A stretch of 36,651 bases of DNA from JAVKEN01 sp040221415. Its GTDB lineage: Bacteria; Pseudomonadota; Alphaproteobacteria; Rickettsiales; JABSSG01. Below the pieces are notes generated by a model. That model worked only from the letters and a program-made list of their open reading frames with translations. It did no database searches and had not been told where the DNA came from. Of the stretch, positions 1 through 6,874 are shown in pieces (the stretch's first letter is position 1; every line of letters begins with the position of its first letter). Both the position numbers and the translations under genes were made by a program. Location of the stretch: assembly GCA_040221415.1 (NCBI GenBank), contig JAVKEN010000007.1, positions 1 through 36,651 on the forward strand, given 5' to 3'.

Positions 1-60
1 ATTGGCATTGCTATAGAGTGTATCTGTTTCTTGAGTTTGAGTATGGGTAAATTTGCTCAT
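1..60 (-). CDS. N-terminal fragment of an unknown gene
   Basis: An ATG at 60..58 opens a frame that runs off the left edge without a stop. The visible 20 codons begin MSKFTHTQTQ and are polar, with no signal peptide. An AAGG sequence lies about 8 bases upstream of the ATG and could act as ribosome binding site. Too little is visible to name a function. The open frame, the plausible ribosome binding site and the terminator of the preceding gene just upstream all favour a real start. Confidence 0.45.
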   Translation of the reverse strand, partial: MSKFTHTQTQETDTLYSNAN

Positions 61-114
61 ATTAATTACCTTAATTAATCAACCCTCAGTTTAGCACATA
101 ATTTCTGTAAGCAT

Positions 115-153
115 AAAAAAAGGGAGCCACGCGGGCTCCCTAAGTGTTTTTTT
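115..153 (-). terminator. Rho-independent terminator, potentially bidirectional
   Basis: A perfect 8-bp stem, AGGGAGCC (121-128) and GGCTCCCT (134-141), encloses a 5-base loop. An A-run on the left (115-121) becomes a U-run in the minus-strand transcript, right after the stop of the lipoprotein gene at 161. A T-run at 147-153 would give weaker termination on the plus strand. Confidence 0.85.
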
Positions 154-160
154 GTTTAGG

Positions 161-670
161 TTAATTCTTATCACAGAAAGCTATGCATTCCTGGTGCGAG
201 GTGATTCTACCGCCACAATTTGTATAACAGCCATCATAATCATTTCTACAGCCAGCAAGGCAGTTTGTCTTTTGCGAGCTGCATTCATATGTTCTGAAGT
301 CTCTTAATTTCTTATTACCATGACATTTTCTTTGGGTTGTTTTTTCTGTATATCCAGTTTGCTTCATGTCATAATTATCTCTTTTTTTGCCATTAGGGTC
401 GGCGTACCAGGCTGTTCTTTCGCTGTCATAACATTGTGTTCTCAAATAATGTTCGTAATCATTCTTTGCCCTGGTTTCCATTTGGGCATTGCATGCATTG
501 TAAGTGTTGTAACAAGCTGAATTACATTGCGATTTTGCTGATGTGCATTTATTTACGCACATTTTTCCTGAAGAGGTAGTGGGGGAAATATAATTATATT
601 TAGTCTTGTAAATTGGTCCACAAGAAGAAGCCACAAAAGCTACGAATAATATTAGGAGGTATTTTCTCAT
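161..670 (-). CDS. Cysteine-rich predicted lipoprotein, function unknown
   Basis: This 169-residue protein starts with a short hydrophobic leader ending VASSC, a plausible but non-canonical lipobox with Cys17 as the lipidated residue, so it is probably attached to the outer membrane facing the periplasm. The mature part holds 14 more cysteines. Two clusters have regular spacing: Cys38-42-49-53-60 and Cys130-137-141-148-152, alternating gaps of 3 and 6 residues, plus a last CX3C at 162-166. Such spacing places cysteines on one face of helices and suggests disulfide-clamped helical hairpins. I do not recognise the family. A sigma70-like promoter precedes it and a strong terminator follows, so it is a single-gene unit. 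No good Shine-Dalgarno sequence is visible. Confidence 0.75.
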   Translation of the reverse strand: MRKYLLILFVAFVASSCGPIYKTKYNYISPTTSSGKMCVNKCTSAKSQCNSACYNTYNACNAQMETRAKNDYEHYLRTQCYDSERTAWYADPNGKKRDNYDMKQTGYTEKTTQRKCHGNKKLRDFRTYECSSQKTNCLAGCRNDYDGCYTNCGGRITSHQECIAFCDKN

Positions 671-700
671 TAGCGCATTTATATAAGATTGTAAGTCTTA

Positions 701-730
701 ATTGTAGTATAAAATTCCTTCTCCGGTCAA
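701..730 (-). promoter_or_regulatory. Predicted sigma70 promoter of the cysteine-rich lipoprotein gene
   Basis: On the minus strand TTGACC (730..725) is followed after 18 bp by TACAAT (706..701). This would start transcription near 694, leaving a leader of about 24 bases before the ATG at 670. Confidence 0.5.
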
Positions 731-780
731 CTGATAAGTAACTAAGACAACTACCTGAGCGTTCTTTGACTTTCAGGTCA

Positions 781-870
781 ATTAATAAAAACGCCTCACT
801 ATTAATCAAATAGTGGTTTAAATTGATTAATAAAAACAATGTCTATTAATCATGGAATAATAAGCCCTGA
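781..870. repeat. Imperfect AT-rich tandem repeat, period about 45 bp
   Basis: ATTAATAAAAAC occurs at 781-792 and 826-837, and CTATTAATCA at 799-808 and 843-852. A 9-bp inverted repeat, ATTAATCAA (801-809) and TTGATTAAT (823-831), lies within it. The stretch separates the lipoprotein promoter from the 3' end of the Fic gene. No gene is supported here; the role, if any, is unknown. Confidence 0.4.
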
Positions 871-897
871 AATAAAACTGGTATTATTTGAATAATC

Positions 898-1992
898 TTA
901 AACGAGAATATAATGAGTACTTCTGCCGGAAGATTTAGATTTTCTTAGAATATTTTTATCAAGTAAATCTTTAATATCTCTTCCTGCAGTATCTTGTGAG
1001 CATCGACATATTTTTGCCCATTTTGAGGAAGTAAGATTACCTTCAAAGTGATCTAAGAGTTTATTAAGAATCTTTCTTTGTCTCTCATTAAAATCAATAT
1101 TGTAATTTATCTGCCAGAATCTTGCTTTGTTTATAATATTTTCTAAAACTGATTCTGAATTAGTAATAGCATCCTTAAGAGTAGATAAATACCATAATAT
1201 CCATTCAGATATATCTAAATCATCCTTCTGAGTTTCTTCTAAATTTAGATAGTAATTCTTACGATCCTTTTGTATCTGTGAAGACATGCTATAAAATCTT
1301 CTACTGCTATCTTCAGATTTTGCTAATAGCATATCAGATAAGGCTCTACATATCCTGCCATTACCATCAGAAAATGGATGAATAGTAACAAACCATAAGT
1401 GAGCAATGGCTGATTTAAGAACTAAATCTAAATCATTGTTTTGATTAAACCATTCAAGAAATTTCTTCATTTCTTGTGGAATACCCTCATGTTTAGGCGC
1501 TTCAAAATGCACTTTCTCTCTTCCAATAGCACCTGAAACCACTTGCATAACACCGGTTTCTTCATTTCTCCATCCTCCTACTGTTATTTTAAAGATTCCA
1601 CTTCTACCCGTAGGGAATAAAGCAGCATGCCAATCAAATAGTCTATCTTCCGTTAAGGGTCTTAGATAATTTGTTGTAGCATCTAACATTATTTGAACAA
1701 TACCCTCAATATTTCGATCAACTTTGTATTCTTGTTCTGTATCAATTCCTAATTTATTTGCAATTGATGATCTCACAAGAGTTTTATTTAAGGACTCTCC
1801 TTCTATCTCACTTGTCTTAACGACGTCATCAGTCAGCATTGATAAAGTTGCTTCTTCCTGCAAATCAAAGCCTAATGATTGCATTTTGCCTAACAACTTA
1901 CCTTGAAACAGTCTTACCTCAGCAAGCTTTGGGCTTATTGCATTTTGATCCCAAGTAAAATTAGGCCACTCTTTATGTTCGTACAAATACAT
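898..1992 (-). CDS. Fic family protein, class II, with C-terminal winged helix
   Basis: Fic enzymes usually transfer AMP from ATP to a hydroxyl side chain of a target protein. The core motif HPFSDGNGR (residues 205-213 from the start used here) matches HPFx(D/E)GNGR, with the catalytic His and the Mg/phosphate-binding residues intact. TSEIEG at 60-65 fits the inhibitory (S/T)xxxE(G/N) helix, placed N-terminally as in class II, so activity is probably self-restrained. The N-terminal region resembles DUF4172, and the last 70 residues look like a winged helix-turn-helix. The start at 1992 is chosen because TGCGGAG lies 6 bases upstream as ribosome binding site and the family homology starts there (MYLYEHKEW). 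In-frame ATGs further upstream fall inside promoter repeats. The target is unknown; regulatory, toxin-like or effector roles are all possible. Confidence 0.93.
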   Translation of the reverse strand: MYLYEHKEWPNFTWDQNAISPKLAEVRLFQGKLLGKMQSLGFDLQEEATLSMLTDDVVKTSEIEGESLNKTLVRSSIANKLGIDTEQEYKVDRNIEGIVQIMLDATTNYLRPLTEDRLFDWHAALFPTGRSGIFKITVGGWRNEETGVMQVVSGAIGREKVHFEAPKHEGIPQEMKKFLEWFNQNNDLDLVLKSAIAHLWFVTIHPFSDGNGRICRALSDMLLAKSEDSSRRFYSMSSQIQKDRKNYYLNLEETQKDDLDISEWILWYLSTLKDAITNSESVLENIINKARFWQINYNIDFNERQRKILNKLLDHFEGNLTSSKWAKICRCSQDTAGRDIKDLLDKNILRKSKSSGRSTHYILV

Positions 1993-1998
1993 AATAAA

Positions 1999-2094
1999 CT
2001 CCGCAAAATATAATGAGATTATAACAGTGTTTCTCCGCATATTCAAGATTAATCTCCGCATATTATGCAGAGGTTGTGAGGGGTATTCTCCGCA
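1999..2094 (-). promoter_or_regulatory. Fic promoter with four TGCGGAG repeats (candidate autoregulatory operator)
   Basis: On the minus strand TTGAAT (2046..2041), a 17-bp spacer and TATAAT (2023..2018) form a good sigma70 promoter. The 7-mer TGCGGAG (CTCCGCA on the plus strand) occurs at 1999-2005, 2033-2039, 2054-2060 and 2088-2094, with intervals of 34, 21 and 34 bp. One copy supplies the Shine-Dalgarno, one lies in the promoter spacer, and two lie upstream. The third copy pairs with an inverted near-copy TGCAGAG (2066-2072). The layout suggests repression by a DNA-binding protein, possibly the winged helix of the Fic protein itself. Confidence 0.7.
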
Positions 2095-2153
2095 ATAGTA
2101 ATTTGGGGTGTTTATTTTGTGCTATTTAGAATTAACAGTTATAAAAATAACCC

Positions 2154-2633
2154 TCAGCCTTTACTCCAAGCTGGGCCAGGTTTTTTGCTCACAAGGCGGT
2201 CAGCGATTTCAGTGAAATAATAACGGTCTGTTTCATTTACTCTGCCAAAGAATTTTTCGTCAATATTTTCAATTGCAACTACAGCTGACATTGCCGTTTG
2301 TCGGCCTTCTTCGGTAAGTTTAATCAGCTTTGTCCTTTTATCATCGCTATTGTCAGACTTCTCGATAAATCCTTTATCTTGCAATACGCTCACAAGTTTG
2401 GAGATCTGCATTTTCCCAAGCTTGCTCATATCAACAACATCGCTTTGAGTTGAAGGAAGTTTGCATTCCTCAAGGAACAGCAAAACTGCCAGTACTACAA
2501 ATTGCGAATGTTTCAGCCCGTGTTTTTTCAAAGCTGGTTTGAGCATGTTTTGCCAAGTCACCGTGGTTTGCCACAGCTTTAATCCTGGGCTGCTATTATC
2601 AAGTTCGTATCTTGTCGTTTTTTTACCTACCAT
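2154..2633 (-). CDS. MarR family transcriptional regulator
   Basis: The 159-residue protein has the MarR winged-helix layout: an N-terminal helix pair for dimerisation, a helix-turn-helix around residues 60-90 (TQSDVVDMSKLGKMQISKLV), and a wing with the DDKRTKLIKLTEEG signature near residues 97-110. MarR proteins bind palindromes as dimers and usually release DNA on ligand binding. It is the third gene of a cassette and overlaps the hydrolase gene by 11 bp, so its translation is probably coupled. The three palindromes upstream of the cassette (3787-3864) are its most likely operators. The ligand is unknown. Confidence 0.9.
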   Translation of the reverse strand: MVGKKTTRYELDNSSPGLKLWQTTVTWQNMLKPALKKHGLKHSQFVVLAVLLFLEECKLPSTQSDVVDMSKLGKMQISKLVSVLQDKGFIEKSDNSDDKRTKLIKLTEEGRQTAMSAVVAIENIDEKFFGRVNETDRYYFTEIADRLVSKKPGPAWSKG

Positions 2634-3348
2634 AATTTTTTAAAAAGAAGTCAATTGATTGATAAATTTTATTTTTTACTTCTTCGCTTGCATCATCGCA
2701 ATATTGAGCATGAAGTACATTTTTTGGCTTTATAAGAATATATTCCAATTCTTGTTTATCTCCGGGTTGAGGTCTCTGCCCCCCAGGAACTACATTGCTA
2801 TCTAACGCAGTATCGCTTCCTTCAAACATTAGAATTTTAAAATTTGTGCCTCTTTTTATCGGAGCACGTCTGCCATCTAATGATATTATAGAATCAATTT
2901 TGCTTTCATTGTTATTTGCATAATATTTTGCAATATCGCCACCATTCGAATGGCCACTTATAATAAATTTATCTATATTGATTTCTGGATGTAGTTTTTT
3001 GACTTCTTGAAGACAGAATTTAATATTTTCTGCGCCTCTTTTCCATAAATGTTCACGTGCTTTAGACTGATCTACTTTTGGATCAATCGTCTCTAAGCCA
3101 TCATTGTCTCCTAATAAATCATGCTGGATAGATAAGAATACATATGATTCATTGGTGAAATATTCTGCTAAGAAAGAGTAATTTGTATAAGAGGGGCCTT
3201 TGATCTTTAACTTTTCTTGCTCACGGTAGCCTGGACTAAAAACTACTAAATTAACTCCATTTTTAATTTCTTGTGGCAAATAAATAGCGCATGGTATTTT
3301 TCGATTTCTTTTGTTATCAAAAAAATCTGAATTTATTGTTTTCATCAT
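2623..3348 (-). CDS. Alpha/beta hydrolase (dienelactone-hydrolase or esterase-like)
   Basis: A 241-residue single-domain protein without a signal peptide, so probably cytosolic. GHSNGG at 132-137 is the GxSxG nucleophile elbow (Ser134). Asp179 in FEGSDTA and His213 in VLHAQY are good candidates for the rest of the triad. The oxyanion region VFSPGYREQ is around residues 36-44. The substrate cannot be read from the sequence. Its ATG overlaps the stop of the SRPBCC gene (ATGATG containing TGA), and its own 3' end overlaps marR by 11 bp, so the three genes form one translationally coupled operon. A ligand-degrading or detoxifying role under MarR control is a reasonable guess. Confidence 0.85.
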   Translation of the reverse strand: MMKTINSDFFDNKRNRKIPCAIYLPQEIKNGVNLVVFSPGYREQEKLKIKGPSYTNYSFLAEYFTNESYVFLSIQHDLLGDNDGLETIDPKVDQSKAREHLWKRGAENIKFCLQEVKKLHPEINIDKFIISGHSNGGDIAKYYANNNESKIDSIISLDGRRAPIKRGTNFKILMFEGSDTALDSNVVPGGQRPQPGDKQELEYILIKPKNVLHAQYCDDASEEVKNKIYQSIDFFLKNYGR

Positions 3349-3767
3349 TTCTTCTCCCTTGCAAGTTCGGCGATTTTATCCATTTCTTTGGGGGCTGATG
3401 CTGCCACGTCTTTTGCAACAATTTTTACCCATAGAAATGATAATATACCTTCGACGCGTACTTCGTTAGAAATTTTTATGCCGTCTTTAGTCTTTTCAAT
3501 TTTATGAGTATCGTACATCTTTGCGCCGGGAAATTTTGTGCAATCGATAAATGATTTTTCTGGTTGCACATCCAACAACTCGATTTTTACTTTTGGACCG
3601 CCTTTTGGTTTTAAAGTAAAAAAATTGCCTTTTTCGAATTTTCCGATCAATTTGCAATATTCCAGATCGTCATGCCATTTTGGCCAATTATTGACATCTT
3701 TCCATAAATTCCAAATTTTAGAGATTGAAACATTCTTATAAATTTTGCTATGAGATTTTTTCCACAT
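3345..3767 (-). CDS. SRPBCC (START/polyketide cyclase-like) family protein
   Basis: Predicted small ligand-binding protein of about 140 residues. The pattern VSISKIWNLWKDVNNWPKWHDD near the N-terminus and a central beta-rich part with LKPKGGPKVKIELLDVQPEKSF are typical of the polyketide_cyc2-type SRPBCC fold, which forms a deep hydrophobic pocket. The start at MWKKSH is preferred over an upstream ATG because AGGT lies at ribosome-binding distance and the fold starts there. First gene of the operon with the hydrolase and MarR regulator. The ligand is unknown. Confidence 0.8.
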   Translation of the reverse strand: MWKKSHSKIYKNVSISKIWNLWKDVNNWPKWHDDLEYCKLIGKFEKGNFFTLKPKGGPKVKIELLDVQPEKSFIDCTKFPGAKMYDTHKIEKTKDGIKISNEVRVEGILSFLWVKIVAKDVAASAPKEMDKIAELAREKK

Positions 3768-3786
3768 AATAATTACCTGTAAATTA

Positions 3787-3864
3787 GTAAACAAGTTTAC
3801 CTTTTCAATATCATAATAGTAAACAAGTTTACCTTTTGCAATATAGAATAGTAAAAAAGTTTAC
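3787..3864 (-). promoter_or_regulatory. Triple palindromic operator and promoter of the MarR cassette
   Basis: Three 14-bp palindromes lie at 3787-3800 and 3819-3832 (both GTAAACAAGTTTAC) and at 3851-3864 (GTAAAAAAGTTTAC), each exactly 32 bp apart, about three helical turns. On the minus strand TTGCAA (3841..3836) and TATTAT (3818..3813) are separated by 17 bp, and the middle palindrome fills that spacer. The first palindrome falls just downstream of the predicted transcription start. This is the expected geometry for repression by a dimeric regulator, most simply the MarR protein of the same operon. Confidence 0.8.
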
Positions 3865-3946
3865 CAAATAAAATCACAAACTTTTAGTTGCATTTTATAA
3901 ATATTAATATAAATTAACTTTAGCTTAATTCAAAAAAGAGGAGAAA

Positions 3947-5392
3947 ATGAGCGGACCAAATTTTAAAAAACTTACTTTAGCTAGGCTAAAAAGACAATTA
4001 GCATATTTTGAAGAGCGTGCTGAAAGCGGTGATGGCACTGATTATACAGCAAGAATTTCTGCCCTTACAGATCAAGTTGCTAGGTTAGAAGGTAGGGAAG
4101 TTCCTGCTGAAGAACCTAAAGAAGAAGATGAAAGAAAATCTCCTGAGAGCGCTTCTGGAAAAAGATCTGAGGAAAAAGAAGACGACTCTGAAAAGCCTAC
4201 TTCTGGAGCATCTGAAAGTTTGCCTACTTACTCTGTCGAAGAAATGAAACAAACATATATAGAGCAAATCAGGAGGGCTGCTACTCAGTCTGGGAAGCCG
4301 GTTCCAGCAGATCTTTCTCATATGGATTTCAAAGATCTAGAAGAATTGTTGCTACACTTTCAAAGCGAAATATCAGCATCTCCTGTTGAGGCACCAGTAA
4401 CTTCTGCTGCAGCACCAGAAGATGATGTTCGCGATGCAGATGAGCAATATTTTGAAACCTTGCTTCCCCCTGTAGACCAAGATAGAGAAGAGTTACTGAG
4501 TGAAATTGTGGCAATAAGAGCAGCGTATGAACTAGATAGTGATATTCTTGATTTACGAGCTATGCCCACAGAAGAGTTACAAAGCATGCTTGATACATTG
4601 AAAGCTAGCTACGCTAGATCTATCTCTTTTGAAGAGCCGGTAGATATAATTAGAGAGATGTCTGCAGTTGCCCACGGCCGAACAGATGGCGATGAAGGTG
4701 AAGGTGGAGGTGGAGAAGGTAGTCATCCCGTACCACATCCTGTAGCACCTGAACCTTCATCAGTTTCTGACTCAACTGGAGGTTATGGCGATCTTTCTGC
4801 AATGTTGCGAGAAACTGCAGATCGTCGTGGTGCTGGCGGTGGAGAAGGCGAAAGTGAAAGTGAAGAGTATTTAGCAACTAGAGCTATGCTTCTTGAAAGA
4901 CGCGCTGCTAGGGAAGAAGAAATTAGACAGCAAGAAGAAGCGGAAAAGAAAGTTGTTATTGATAGAATCATTGCATTTAATTCTGGACTAGGCATTGAAT
5001 CTTCAGAATATGAAGAATATCTAGCAAGAGATTTATCATTTTTAAAAGATCGTCTTACTGCCTTTGAGCTGGAGTATGGAATTATTCCAGATGCAGAAGG
5101 TCCAAGAGTACCAACGCGTAGTGCTGTAGAGAGATTAACTGAAACTGCTGATCGTCGTCGAGGCGGTGGTGGAGAAGGTGAAGAAGATGAAGGTGATATG
5201 GATCCCCCTCCTTTAGAAGAGCCAGAAGAAGTTGAAGATGGGGCTGCTAATTGTCTAGGTGGATTATTCAATCAAGTAGAATCAACCTGTACGCCTCCAG
5301 TTGCACTAAGTAGCGCTGCTGTATTTGGTCTTGCATTGCTAATGGGTTATGTACAATACACAAGCTCTGAGTCTGACTTTTTTCCTAGCTAA
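3947..5392 (+). CDS. Large acidic low-complexity protein with C-terminal membrane anchor, unknown
   Basis: A 481-residue protein with an excellent ribosome binding site (GAGGAG, 4 bases before the ATG). It has no signal peptide. Most of the chain is acidic and predicted helical. Gly/Glu-rich linkers occur three times, each after an Arg-rich patch: near residues 245-262, ETADRRGAGGGEGE at 288-301, and ETADRRRGGGGEGE at about 399-412. The last 35 residues contain one hydrophobic segment (LSSAAVFGLALLMGYVQYT), giving a tail-anchored topology with only a few residues beyond. I do not recognise a family. The composition resembles secreted or host-interacting proteins of intracellular bacteria, but that is inference. 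It is a single-gene unit ending at a strong terminator. Confidence 0.75.
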   Translation: MSGPNFKKLTLARLKRQLAYFEERAESGDGTDYTARISALTDQVARLEGREVPAEEPKEEDERKSPESASGKRSEEKEDDSEKPTSGASESLPTYSVEEMKQTYIEQIRRAATQSGKPVPADLSHMDFKDLEELLLHFQSEISASPVEAPVTSAAAPEDDVRDADEQYFETLLPPVDQDREELLSEIVAIRAAYELDSDILDLRAMPTEELQSMLDTLKASYARSISFEEPVDIIREMSAVAHGRTDGDEGEGGGGEGSHPVPHPVAPEPSSVSDSTGGYGDLSAMLRETADRRGAGGGEGESESEEYLATRAMLLERRAAREEEIRQQEEAEKKVVIDRIIAFNSGLGIESSEYEEYLARDLSFLKDRLTAFELEYGIIPDAEGPRVPTRSAVERLTETADRRRGGGGEGEEDEGDMDPPPLEEPEEVEDGAANCLGGLFNQVESTCTPPVALSSAAVFGLALLMGYVQYTSSESDFFPS

Positions 5393-5417
5393 ATCTTAGT
5401 AAATAAAAAATGAAATT

Positions 5418-5444
5418 AAGCCCTGCTTTGCGGGGCTTTTTTTT
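5418..5444 (+). terminator. Rho-independent terminator after the acidic protein gene
   Basis: A 9-bp stem (5418-5426 with 5430-5438, one G-U pair) with a TTT loop runs directly into a T-run (5437-5444). Confidence 0.9.
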
Positions 5445-5529
5445 ATGATTAAGATAATGCTTTATGACGTTAATAACTTAGTAACCTTTGTGACTTACTA
5501 TTATAATAAGAACTAACTCGTGATGTATA

Positions 5530-6036
5530 ATGGATGTCAGACAAATCCCACCAGATGGGTGCTACAGTCGTAACGTATCCTCGAACTCAATCATGCCTTA
5601 TGATGCCAGGCATAATTGTGAGTTGTATGAATATGATCATGACGAACATAGTTTTGTCTCAAATTTCTTAGTCCGCAATGTTGTCAATACTATTGCATGT
5701 TTGGCTACAACCATTGCTGCATGGCAGTTTGTAAGATCTGAGGTGTTTAATGGTAACCGTGATGTTTGGCTTTATGGTGGGGCGCTTTCTATAGGTTATG
5801 TGTGTATTGAAAATAGCTTACCTGTTTTGGTTAATGATATTCAATATAGGTTCACAGGGTATGATTTTATATGGGGAATGGCGGATGATTTTAATGATGC
5901 TATTTATGGTGCTCTTTATGTCCCAAGGCTAATGCTGGGCTTATTTCCTTCCGAGGAGAAGTCAGTGTCAGAGTATAAAGAAGTACCTGTAAATGACGAA
6001 CAATCTGTAGCCGGAGAAAGTAACGCTGCTGAATAA
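5530..6036 (+). CDS. Small predicted membrane protein, unknown
   Basis: 168 residues with two likely membrane helices: about 47-69 (VRNVVNTIACLATTIAAWQF) and 80-101 (WLYGGALSIGYVCIENSLPVLV). A possible third amphipathic segment lies around 120-138. The N-terminus holds cysteines and acidic/histidine residues (ELYEYDHDEHS), and the C-terminus is a short acidic tail. No signal peptide and no recognised family. There is no Shine-Dalgarno before the ATG, but a TATAAT at 5502-5507 would give a leader of only about 16 bases, so initiation may be nearly leaderless. Confidence 0.6.
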   Translation: MDVRQIPPDGCYSRNVSSNSIMPYDARHNCELYEYDHDEHSFVSNFLVRNVVNTIACLATTIAAWQFVRSEVFNGNRDVWLYGGALSIGYVCIENSLPVLVNDIQYRFTGYDFIWGMADDFNDAIYGALYVPRLMLGLFPSEEKSVSEYKEVPVNDEQSVAGESNAAE

Positions 6037-6062
6037 AAAAAGGCTGCCCGAAGACAGCCTTT
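6035..6062 (-). terminator. Rho-independent terminator, mainly for the BI-1 gene
   Basis: A perfect 8-bp stem AAAGGCTG (6039-6046) and CAGCCTTT (6055-6062) encloses an 8-base loop. The A-run at 6035-6041 gives a U-run on the minus strand, 18 bases past the stop of the BI-1 gene. On the plus strand it follows the membrane protein stop but lacks a long T-run, so it is weaker there. Confidence 0.8.
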
Positions 6063-6080
6063 GAACTTCTTTAAGCCTTA

Positions 6081-6788
6081 TTATCTGCGATTTCCAAATA
6101 ATCTTAATAACATTAAGAATAAATTGATGAAATCTAGGTATAGTGATAATGCGCCAACTACAGAATATCTTGCTCTGTCTTTCGCACTTGGAGCATGGTG
6201 ATACATTTGAGATATTTTTTGTACATCATAAGCTGTCAAGCCAGTGAACACTAGTACACCAACCACAGAGACTACAAAATATAACGCTGAGCTTTGCATA
6301 AACAAGTTCACTAAAGACGCGATCACGATACCAATTAAACCCATGAATAAGAATGAACCCATTCCTGTTAAATCACGCTTTGTTGTGTAACCGTAAATGC
6401 TCATTGCTCCGAAAACTGAAGCTGTGATAAAGAACACTCTCGCAATACTAGCGCCTGTGTAAGCAAGGAAAATTGGTGCTAGTGATAGCCCCATTAAACC
6501 CGCGTAAACCCAAAGCATCATTCTAGCTTTTGCTGGCTCCATTGTTCTGATTTTGAATCCAAGGAACATAACAAAAACTAGCGGTGCAAATAACGCGAGA
6601 TATCCCAGTCCAGACATACCATTCTGGTCAAAAAATAAACCGATAATTCCGCTTGTAATTGTTAAATAAGATGTTGCTCCTGTGATGCCAAGTGCAATCA
6701 ACATATTATTATAAACACCAATCATGTACTCACGAAGACCTACATCATAGGACTTAGCGTGTGATACTGTTTTTGTGTAATTATTCAT
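6081..6788 (-). CDS. BI-1/YccA family integral membrane protein
   Basis: A seven-helix membrane protein of the Bax inhibitor-1 (TMBIM/YccA/YbhL) family. About 235 residues from the start used here, the usual family length. The C-terminal signature DFINLFLMLLRLFGNRR and the inner TAYDVQKISQMY segment, with its conserved Asp, are diagnostic. Eukaryotic and some bacterial members conduct Ca2+ or protons; bacterial YccA interacts with the FtsH protease. The ATG at 6788 has GGAG 6 bases upstream and is preferred over the in-frame TTG four codons earlier. It is a monocistronic unit between its own promoter and terminator. Confidence 0.95.
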   Translation of the reverse strand: MNNYTKTVSHAKSYDVGLREYMIGVYNNMLIALGITGATSYLTITSGIIGLFFDQNGMSGLGYLALFAPLVFVMFLGFKIRTMEPAKARMMLWVYAGLMGLSLAPIFLAYTGASIARVFFITASVFGAMSIYGYTTKRDLTGMGSFLFMGLIGIVIASLVNLFMQSSALYFVVSVVGVLVFTGLTAYDVQKISQMYHHAPSAKDRARYSVVGALSLYLDFINLFLMLLRLFGNRR

Positions 6789-6805
6789 AGTAAACTCCAA
6801 CTATA

Positions 6806-6856
6806 TTGCTTTATTGCTTTGGTAGATAATATAATGTATGAATATTAACATTTCAA
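6806..6856. promoter_or_regulatory. Divergent promoters with overlapping -10 boxes
   Basis: Minus strand, towards the BI-1 gene: TTGAAA (6856..6851), 17 bp, TATATT (6833..6828). Plus strand, towards the glycosyltransferase gene: TTGCTT (6806-6811), 18 bp, TATAAT (6830-6835). The two -10 hexamers share four positions, so polymerase could probably occupy only one at a time. Confidence 0.55.
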
Positions 6857-6874
6857 GGTGAATCGGAGTAATAA

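Noticed and set aside
600..839. Minus-strand frame upstream of the lipoprotein gene
   Set aside because: It overlaps the promoter and the 5' end of the lipoprotein gene in another frame, and shows no ribosome binding site or domain.
1993..2061. Upstream in-frame ATGs as Fic start codons
   Set aside because: They lie within TGCGGAG repeats and promoter elements, upstream of the predicted transcription start, and the added residues do not resemble the family.
4783..5271. Long minus-strand open frame (162 codons) inside the acidic protein gene
   Set aside because: It is rich in Ser/Pro runs that mirror Gly/Glu codons of the sense strand, lacks a ribosome binding site, and the sense gene has a strong one plus a terminator.
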